Origin: Acanthopleura granulata
Lineage: Eukaryota > Mollusca > Polyplacophora > Chitonida > Chitonidae
Length of the DNA: 64,000 nucleotides
NCBI GenBank assembly: GCA_016165875.1
Contig: JABBOT010000016.1
Coordinates: 9,444,946-9,508,945 of the forward strand
Direction of reading: 5' to 3'
Positions 36,601 to 47,900 of the stretch are shown in pieces; the first letter of the stretch is position 1, and each line of letters opens with the position of its first letter. Both the position numbers and the translations under genes were made by a program. The notes below the pieces were generated by a model, which was not told the origin of the DNA, ran no database searches, and saw only the letters and a list, made by a program, of their open reading frames with translations.

Positions 36601-39600
36601 ACGTCACCCACTACACACTTATTATTACTACACATTTATTACGTCACCTACTACACACTATTACGTCACTTACTACACACTTATTACGTCACCTACTACA
36701 CACTTATTACGGTAAATGACATGGTGATGCCAAACATGCATTTATTTATTTAGTTGACTTGTGTTTTACACCCTACTCAATACTATCTCACTTATATACG
36801 ACGGCGGCCAGCATTATGGTGGGAGGCAATCTGGGAGAGCCACGACCATTCGTAAGTTACCAGCTGACCTTCACCGGTGAGCGTGAACTCACAACGACCG
36901 GCTTGTCCCAAGGCTCCTGGGTCACTGCATTGTGCTAGGGCGCTAAAAACCTCAATCACGGAGGCCCCCGACAACTATCATTTAATCTGTAATTTCGATA
37001 ATAAACATCCTTATCTTATTATTACACTTTATCTTTTTACGGCGGAGGCTTAACATGCTAGTGTAAACATGCAGTCCATGGACTAAATGGTACATCGATA
37101 TACACACAGCCATGTGGAGAAACGCCGCTTCCAATTCCAACCCATCAGTATATCCATGAGCGACCAAAATTACGACCAAAGTTATTGCAGGCAGGCTTAA
37201 AACAATAACAATCCACTTAATTTCTCTTGAAAAATGTCGCAGCCAAACAATATGATAGTACAGGTTGTAAACTTCATAGAGCATATTTTATGTGTGAGGA
37301 TAATTCTGACAAAATTTGCTGTAATGTGAATGTAAGTACATAATAATGTATCACTTTGGCCGTCCAAGCCCAGAACAATAGGTCGACGTATAAAACTACT
37401 CTTACTAATTACCAAGGAAGTGTTCACCATGAACTAATGTTCGCAATAGTAGTCTGAGAAGACGATATATTAATTTCGCTACCTTAATTATCCATTTATA
37501 TCCGAGATAACCTTGCAGATGATACATATCTCGCCTAGTTGCATATGCTGGAGCATCGGCGAATTCAGTCTTATTCTACGAGTTAAAACATTGTTACTGG
37601 AATTTATAAGTCTAGGCTATGCGATAGCCTTCAGTCAAAGACTCTTAAATTTTGCCACACATACAAGCCATGGCTTTCAAGTTATAATCATACAGGGGAA
37701 GATCTATGGCACTACGCTTTTTTAAAATGTGTATGTCAATCCACTTAAACCGGGACTAAGCATCGTGTAAACATGGTGCCGCTTTAATGTCATGATTATG
37801 TTTATATAAACAGCTATACAATTTAAGAGTAACTTGGACACTGCCATATCTTTTTTGATTCATATAAAACCAATATTGACCTTACGCTGTTAAAATTGTG
37901 GACAACGTACTGGATTTAATGCATTGGTTAATACACAAGTTTGTCTTTCCGACTTCACTGGAGAATGTTGACTAATTCTACTTTCAGGTAATTATCTTAT
38001 ATTAAAATGGCATACATTTGCGATTGTGATGTAACTTTTATTAACGAAACTGGCCTGTGGGAATTTGAATGTGGATATTGTTTTTCAAATCTTCATACAC
38101 CATGAACTTACTTGTCCGTGTCGAACAGAGACGAGTTATCCACTCTCTCTTTATAAAGAGCAAACCACTGCCCTTGAACCCCTGCTGATATGATCTCGTC
38201 CAACTGGCCTATGACTGGTGCCTGAAGGAAGGAAGCAACGCGACAATCTGAATACACCGCTAATGTAAACGACTTGCAGAGATAGTTCAGGGTCAGTGGC
38301 TCAATATTGAGTTCTCAATTTATCTCTGTTTTCCCAGTGCTGAGAAATGGCTTTATTTGACCGCTACTGGAAGAATTTTTAAATAACATAATACTCGTGT
38401 TCATGATGTATTCATGACGCCACTCTTGTTTTCCAATTGAATTTTTTCCATACCTACTTGTTCCAAATCATTTTTACAACCGAGTGTTGAGGAACTCTAT
38501 TATTCACTTGTAAACGAAGATCGATCTAGGAAGAAGGGAAAACTGTTCACCAAAAGCACAACAGCCTTCACTGATTTAATTGTTCTTGAACACCAGACTT
38601 CAGAATTATTCACTTATACTATGGAAGTCAGTTATATAGACTATAGAAACCGGGATATTCGGCCTAAACCTCCCACCTTTGGCAAGTTACTGGCAAACTT
38701 TCTCATATTGGTGGAGGCAAGTGGTCTTAACCAACGTTATACTCCTTCAACGGCCTCACCAAAGTCATCGGCCGCTTGTTTATTTGTGTGTTTGTTTGCT
38801 TATTCACCATAAATTTGAATGACAAAAGAAAGGACTGATTTTTAACTAAGTATAAAGACTGATGGGCTTGGTCTATCCCACTAAAACATTGCTATATCAA
38901 TGGATAGTATTGCAATAATATTGTGTGCATTTCCAAAAGTGAGCAGTAAACTGGATTCTAGTACATTTATAAGTCATCACCAAGGTCCCGCAAAGAGTGA
39001 GGGTGGAGCAAAGTAGAGTCTTTACACAAGGGCGGAATCGAGTCCGTACCTCTTGTCTGTGTGGGACTGAAAGGGCAAGTAAGTACTTGTAACAACTAGG
39101 TCTGTGATGTATTGCTCGAGACAGTGCAGACTCACATCGTGAATGCTCTTGAAGACAGATGCCACTCGATATTGTGCAGCAGCCACATAGAACCGTACAT
39201 TTACACACAGTAGAACTGTTGTACACTGTAATGCAGTTTTTAAGTCACGTGGTACGGTGTGAGAAATTGTTATATCTAAGAGAAACAGATGGCCCCTTGG
39301 CTTAAATATCAAAGATAACAGTGTAGAGAGTAAGACGAGAGTGTGATAGTTGGCAAATGGTGACACGTAACCGGTTTACCTCGGGTTTTACTCTAACCGT
39401 TCATGTCAAATGCATGGATAGGAGCAAGTTCCACACGTCCGAGGACCACGGTTTAAGCGGAAATGATAAAGGAAGTACAAACATTTAAATTGCAAGTTAG
39501 GCGTCTGGAATTACTCTAAATACGTTGTTGTCATCACATTGCAATGCCAAGGCACAATGGCTGCAGACCCATCATGGGCACAATGTGGCTGGTAAACCGC

Positions 39601-42600
39601 TTAGCCTCAAAGACTGTAAAATCTGCCTAATATTTTGCGGTGATCTTTGCTGTTAAGTACAGTGGAGTGATTTTCAAAGGACTGAGACGATCAGAGACTT
39701 ACCACGGACACATTGTGGTTAGTAAGCTGGCGAGATAGTGTCCCTCGCATTAATGTGATCATATCGTCTATCTGAAATCAACAGCAACAAAGACAAGAAT
39801 CGCCCAGAAAACTGATACCCATATCAAATATGTCTGAGGTTAAGAAAAGGAAGGCCTGCATATACTCGAGCAAAATAATGAAGATACATCTATCTAAACG
39901 AAAATCTAATATGACTGCGGGCATTTTTTTGTGTTTGCGCTGAGGACATTGTCCTAGTCATTCTCATCCACAGACACACCAGACAAGGGATTTCCTTCAG
40001 TGTCGCCGATATGAGGTTTTCCGGCCGATCTAGTGTAGTCTTTGTTAATTTAGACAATCTGTATACACATGTATCAGGAAAACCATGTTGGCTAACCGTG
40101 AACTCAAATCTGACGGTTGACAGATAGCCAGGTGTAATTGGTGAAATCGAGGGTCACATCGGCTTACAAAATCTGAATTTTACATAAACTGTGCCGGCAA
40201 AATTTAATTTTAGCAATTTACGCGACTTCTTGAATCCTGACTTTAATTAAGTAGGTAAAAAATAGGAAAGCAAGTAAACAAACCCTTGCGTAATAACTCA
40301 ATTTCGCACCATGCCACTTACTGACCCATGTTCCGTTCTCACACAGGCGATTCGATTCAACATTATAAAGCACAGTATGCCCGGTATATAATTTCAAAAA
40401 CATGCATTTAGTCACCAAATGAATCTGCTTCTTTCATGACCAAATGAGTTCCTTTTTATTTATCGCCTTTTTACAGTTCTTTTTATCTCAAGTAATTCTT
40501 TGTTCCACATTCCCCATCATAGTTATTTATTTATTTAGCGCTGAACGCCAAACCGGCGTAAACCACTGACCGTTAGCAAGTCACTGGCAAACTTCCCCAT
40601 ACGCGACTTCCAGAAATGCACACCTTATAATGGTGGAAGAAAAATGGTCTTCAATGAAAATTACGCTGCTCAGACGGCCACAGTGAGAGAGATATCCAAG
40701 ACATCATGAAGTGCAGCTGAATATTACCTGACCAGGTAGCTCCGTCATCCGGGACAGAAAGTTAATGAAATCTTGTCTTGTGTCAAAGGGACTGACATCA
40801 AACCTGTAGCCTACATTCAGCTGTGGACCCTCCAGAAAATTGACCGGATTTCCCACCGAATAACTGCAGTACAAGGAGAACAGCTAAAGGACACAGAGAA
40901 TAGGTGAAGGACAAATAAAGCAGGTGAAACGAACAGGACAAACGGAATTACTGCAGGACAAACAGAATATGTGATGGACAAACAGGATAGCTATAAGATA
41001 AACAGAACATCTGGTGGAAAAGCAGAATACCTGCAGGACAAAGAGAATATCTGATGGACAAGCAGAATAGCTTTAGGGCAAACAGAATAGACGAAGGACA
41101 TAAACAATAACTGAAAGATAACAGAATGATTGCGTGAAAAGCCTACACTGAAAGCTGAAAAACTGCATGACGGAGAGAGTAATTACGGGACAAACAGAGT
41201 AACTGAAGAACAAACAGATTGACTGTATGACTAACAGAATAACTGAAGGACAAACATAATAACTGCTAGACAACATAATAACTGAAGGACAAACATATTG
41301 ACTGTATGACTAACAGAATAACTGAAGGACAAACCTAATAACTGCTAGACAACAGAATAACTGATGGACAAACATAATAACTCACAGACAACAGAATACC
41401 TACAGGACAAACAGAATAAGTGAGTGCTATTAACAGAAATTGCAGGACAAACAGTATAAGTGAGTGATATTCACAGTAACTGCACGACAAACAGTATAAG
41501 TCAGTGATATTCACAGTAACTGCAGGACAAACTGTATAAGTCGGTGATATTCACACTAACTACAGGACAAACAGCATAAGTCAGTGATATTCACAATAAC
41601 TGCAGGAACAAACAGTATAAGTGAGTGATATTCACAGTAACTGCACGACAAACAGTATAAGTCAGTGATATTCACAGTAACTGCAGGACAAACTGTATAA
41701 GTCGGTGATATTCACACTAACTACAGGACAAACAGTATAAGTGAGTGATACTCACAATAACTGCAGGACAAACAGAATAAGTGAGTGATATTCACAGTAA
41801 CTGCAGAACAAACGTAATAAGTGAGTGATATTCACAGTAACTGCACGACAAACAGTATAGCCAGCTCAAGTCAGTTACGTGATGTTTAAATCAATGACCA
41901 CAGCATGAAGAGTAAAACCAGAGCAGCGACAACAGTGTGGTATATGTTAAATCGTCATTAAAGCAGTGAAGTCTGGCCACCTGTCAATTGACCTCGGCTG
42001 CATGGGGTTTTATTCTAGCACCCCTCTAGCACCATAAGCACCATCAGCTTAAGCTGAAGTAGGTCCAAAAAGGGTAGTGATTATAATAGATGCGTTTGGC
42101 TGGAATTGTTAAGGGTTTGATTTGGAGTATAATTTTAGGCTAAAACCGCATATCGCTTTCTAAAGCGGACCTTAGGTCTTGCTGTTCCGGGTTCGAGCCG
42201 CGTTGATTTACTTTAACCTATGCCTGACTTCATCTAAAGGTGAAGGTCGCCTCACGGCTGAACCACTCTTCAGGATAGGAAAAAAGGAAAATCAAAAGTA
42301 TATTAAATACCCAGAAATGCGTTGATCACTGTACCACTTACAGGTGCCAGTCGTATCCATCCACGTACGTCTGTAACATGTCAGTCAAGATGAGGTAGTT
42401 GATCGTGTCGTCATAAGACATGGCGGAAAATGACGACCGAGTCTTTACTTCTGCCAAGCTCCGCAACAGACCCGCTACATGGTCCTGTACCAAATATCAG
42501 TGTACACCGATTGCTGTGGTTAAGAGAGTGGCATTCTATTGTGACTATAAACTGTTTTCGCTGAATTAGTCGACTCAAATGTAAATGAAAGAACTGTGTT

Positions 42601-44949
42601 ATTTCCTTTTTGCTTTTTATCCAACGCCACTGCAGAAACCATGAAATGGTGTTTTCATTGAAGAGTCACAACCAATGTTTAAATCTATGCGTCGAAACCG
42701 ACATTCGTATACCAGCTGTCAACCAAACTGGACGTTCCGGGTGAATAATCGCAAGACCAGTTTCGAAAAATGGCAAATAACAGAAAGTCCAAAAGAACTA
42801 AGAAAATATATAAATATATAGAAAATTAGGACGGATTCATGTAAAGAGAAGCAGTCAACAATTTTCAATGTTGACGAAAAGACGTTATGAATGTTTTACG
42901 CGGATGAATAAAACCAGTATTCAAATCGCGTACCATATTAGTATATGTGGCATCGATAATCAATGACGTATCTCAGTTGCGCTTTGATTCCAAGTGTTTA
43001 CATATCCAACGTGGGAATCACACTAAACACGATGAACATACAGCGCAGAGCATCTACGAATGCTACAAGGCGAGATATGTGTACGCCATATGCAGGACTA
43101 TTCGTTATATTGCTATCCTAGTAGAGATAATCCACAATATCAAAATCGAAGCTATCCTTCTTGTCGTAAAGTCTTCGTGAAAGTAAATCATTGTCGTCTT
43201 TGTAAAGGTAAAAGAAAGAGCTGACCTACTTTTACGCTCACCAAAACCCTTTCCCGGAGCAGGCTTGCTTGTTGATTCTCAAGATGCATATCGCTGTTGG
43301 TGTCCCCGCCACACATCTTTGGCAAAAGCTTCACATTTACCGTGTGGTAAAATACAAAATTACTGGTCCTCATAACAAACATTGCTTTCCCTACTAAACA
43401 CCTTACTCTTTCCTCTCTCAACACTTTACCTTGTTTGCAGTGTAAATGGTCATGTTGTAAGGGTCGAGCCTGTCGTTGTAGCGATTGACGCCGGCGAATG
43501 TGGCGAATTCTGGCATGTGTTTCATCCTCCATGCCCAAAACTCATCCTGAATGGTGCGAACTTCCGATGCGACGTCTCCTGGAAAAGAAATGTTACTTTC
43601 CTTGCATCAACAGGTAGCATCTGTTCCTCGATTGACTTTGACTTTTCTTGTATTAATAGACGATATTGTATTTTATCATACAACTATGGTCGTTACCCAC
43701 GTGATAGAGAGGGATGTTCTATTTTTCCCTATAGGACGGTTCGTATAAACATCCGCATAAACTAGGACTACTTTCAATGTTTACCTTCGAAGCGCCGGTA
43801 CGGGGAGCCTCAAATGTCATGATTTTAACATCAAAAGAAATGATAGCATCCCTCTAGAAAGCCTACGGCTACATGTCATGTACAAAATTGCGCACAGTTT
43901 AGTCGCAGCTCTCAACGTTTTGGACTCGCATCACTGTTGTAGAGGCAAACTTCCAGTAAGTCTTCATCATCATTCAGTCGTTCCTTTCAAGCAAGATGAT
44001 TTTAAACTAATAAAAGGTTGAAAGTTTGCCCACCGACGATTGATTCTAGCTACGACAGCGTGTGAGGAAATTCCCGTGGCATAGGAATTTGAGAGACTGC
44101 CTTATAAGAGTAAAATCTAGCGGATGTTTAATATATTGGTTTAATTCAAGTAGAATGCATTTTAAACTAATGGAATAGAAATTTGTAAAAAATAATAACA
44201 CTCGCGCTGAAGAAATTGTGCTCATTTATACAAAAACTACCCTTTGTATCGTAGGTTCTCTAATGGCAAGTCAACCCATGAAGGAGAAACCGTAAGCTTT
44301 TGGGTCACTTTGAACTTGAAACTAAAGGTATGTGATAAGTCGATTATCATAAAGTGTGTGTTCCGCGATGTTCTATCAGCTCTCGTTGTCTGAGGTCAGC
44401 CTAATCTCAGGTCTCGCGTCTGTTCAGTTCCCCACAGCCTGATATCGCAGACTGTCTTAGGTTATTAATGCGCCAAGGTCAGTTCAACAGCAAAACCGTT
44501 AAGCAACGGGAATGGAAATATGCATGTTTACGTTGGTGACTTATATTATACATGTAGCCCATACCTTGGCAATGGGTTCTCTAACAGAACTCAGGCTGAT
44601 TCGGCTGCAGCTTTTAACCAAGCCTTTGCGGTCTACGTGGCTAACGGCATTAGGTTTAACTAGGTTTCACCCACCCATGAATCTTATCCTCGTCAGGTGC
44701 ATGTAAGAGGGAAGTTTTTGAATGCGGAAAAGAACTAATTATTTAAATATTTCTAGATCTATTTGATTGCTGTTCATGAAGAAGTTCGGAATTGATCAGC
44801 GTTAACATGAATAACTGCTTACAGTACATACCTGCACGTCAGTTGTACAACTGTATATGTTAAACAACACCGTATTGAAATATTTCATCCAAATCTATAC
44901 ATTAAGACCTTGCTTAAGACACAAAACACATGGAATACCAAAGATTTGT

Positions 44950-44981
<32 letters not shown>

Positions 44982-47900
44982 TTTGATTCGTATTAATTTT
45001 AACGCCGCACCGAAGAGTGCTCACACAACGCCGGTTATGCATATGCATATATGGAGGAAACCAGAAAGCCTCTAACAAATCACCGCCCTTCGCCAGGTAC
45101 CATGCAAACCACAACTAGCATGACTTAAAACCAGACTCGAACTAGCGAGAGGTAGTGTCGAACTCGCGCCCTCCTTGGCCGTGTACCAAATTAATGGCTG
45201 CGGCCTAACAGTAGATAAAACAATATATAGCTTCATTCCTCTAGATATGCCGTGCAAACCAAAGAAACATTCCTCTATAATTTACTTTGCATGGAAACCG
45301 GATGAGGACATCTCGCCCAGCGCCTCGAGGACGGTGAAAATCGCGCGCGATTTGTGCCATCCTCGTGTCACGGGATCTCGACCCGCGGGGGGCCGCACGA
45401 AGGGATGAGCGGACGAAGACGGTAAAATGTCGAGGGCCGCGACGTATGAAAGCCTATTCCATGTACGCCTATGGGCCGATTTCAAGGAAATATCGATTTC
45501 AAGAAAATGTCGATTTCAAGAGAACGTCGATTTCAAGAAAATGTCGGGGAGCGGCTAGGGGCATTTTATAAGTTCCTAGACTCGCCCAAAGAGTTCATTT
45601 TAGATAAGCTATGTCTGTGATGTGGAGATGTGCAGCTGGAGAAACCAACATAATATGTTGTTTGTCACGCTTTGAACACCCGTAAAGACAGTGTAACAGC
45701 TCGTACCCTGCAGGACGAACTTTACAAACCACGTCATCGTATGCTTTATTATTAAAATGTTAAATTAAGACCAACATACTAGAGAAAAAACGTTTATTTT
45801 AAGTTACTTTCCAAGGCCACATTTTCATCAAAATATGTGTTGGATCTTTGTGTTTTTTGCCTTTTACTCTTATTCCCGGGAAACAGTTCATAACTGTAGA
45901 GTGTTCACATATCAATACATATTTTATGGCCGTATTTTAATAAGGGCAACTTTGTTCACACAACTTGGAATAAAAATAGATTGTCTCTGAATCATGACCA
46001 GTATTTTGCGGTACACTGGTACCGAGGGGCCAAAATCGGCGTAGCTTAACCGAAGGTCGTATGCGGCGTCAATGTTTTCGCAAATGTCGAACATGGTGGA
46101 AATGCTGCCTACTAAATGTAATCGTGGTGTGTACCCTATGCTTTGTGAACGGAAATGTGTCCTTTGACAGCCAATGAAATATTAGGTTATGTTCTAAGCA
46201 AGTTAGCCCCTTAAGAAGGGGATCGTACGCTTCGGTCCTTCTTAACCACTAAAAGCAAGAGGTATGATTAGGCGCTGAAAGTTCCCAGGGCTAGCACTGT
46301 CTGTTGCAGACAGGGATGAATTAGTTTATCTGTGACGAATGTCAATCATTAGTTAACTGCAAACCGAGTCATCGGAATTCGAGTTATCCGAAAAAGTTAT
46401 CGGACGTTACATATAGACTGTTGTTTGGTTTCCAACATTTAATATTTTTCATTGACTTTTTTGCTGTTCTTTTAACAACGTGCAATCTGATGCAAGGTCC
46501 GAAGTCGCCTTTTCTAATCAAGCTAATAATTTTCTACTTTACGTTTCTTTAAAATATAATTGTAAACAGAATTGCACGGTGGACCAGTTTTACAGAATGT
46601 GAATATAATACAACACATGTGTATCATTGTTATAGGTTAATAATGAAAATAATTCTTTGTAGCAGGTTGAGCCCATACAGCAAAAGTGCTACCTGTGAAG
46701 GAAACATGTAGAGTACATAGGAGATTGATGGTTATTTTCATCAACAGTCTAGTTTTTAAAATGTTTAATTCCATGATATTATTACAGAATTGCGTATTTA
46801 TAAGGAAAACAGTTTCATGAAAATTACAAGACAGGCTCGAACCCAGTATCCCCTAACCCATATCATCATTTGCTAACCTCTACACTAAACTCAACATATG
46901 ATTACTAGGACGTGCATCCGGTACACATCAAGGTGAAAGATGGGTCGTGCAAATCAAACGACGAAGTCATTGTTTTAACCATGAAGGAAGTGGACCCCAA
47001 GAAGATATTTATTATAAAGATCAAACTCAATGAAATACAAGTCCTCGGCAAGTTTTGTTCTTGGACTCCACTTCCTTCATGCTTAAATCGAAGCTTGAAT
47101 AGGCCCAAAACTGCATGAAATTGACCAAATTGAACAATGTGGCATTTTCAGCTGACTGTAACATTTTCGCTGATTCAAAAATTTATACTATTGTGCCAAA
47201 TCATGTACACCCATGTATTATATATGTCAAAATTAAAAGAAAAAGTAATGTAGGGAAAAAAATTCAATTTATCGTACTCGCAAGGGGCAAATTTCTCGCC
47301 TTATCATACTTCCTCCTTTTACTTAAAGGATAAGACAGCGCATGTTCAAATCTAAGTTTGTCAAAAAGGTTGGAAAGTATTATGTTTATTTCGGTAAGCA
47401 TTTTTTCTAACAGCTACTACGACAACGGAAATTGACATTCAACCGTGCTGCGTCAGCTAACATGAAAAGCAGCTATGATGTGCGAGCTATGACCTAACTG
47501 TTCCAAGTGCAGAAGACTCTTGTCACCTGAGACTGTAGTAAACCGCTAGAGTTGTGGTTGAAACTTAAATATATAGCTAAATTTATAACATGAAAAGATC
47601 CAGAAACCTACTTTCACTACAACACAATGGTCTGGAAATACTTTGCAGCGTTGTTCATACATGTACTTGTTATAGTCAAAATATATAACATTCAAACAGT
47701 GTCCTGTTTCTGTGTTATTGCATGTTACATTGACAGACAACTCTGAAGATTTACATCACAGCTTATAAACAACTGATATCTCCTAGCTCTCTGACTGGTC
47801 AATTTCTCATAAGCTTTAAAGCAATGGCGCCTGCACATCCCCAGTCAGCAGCACAATACTTCACACTTCAAACGAAGATAATTCAGCCAAGAATTCATAT

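Noticed and set aside
36982..37284. 100-residue minus-strand open frame with a hydrophobic stretch (WIVIVLSLPAITLVVILVAHG)
   Set aside because: Lies in DUF885 intron 6, no recognisable family, no phase-compatible splice sites, ordinary AT-rich composition.
40885..41865. CRISPR-like array of short repeats
   Set aside because: Units are contiguous and imperfect without unique spacers, and the context is a eukaryotic intron; it is a minisatellite.
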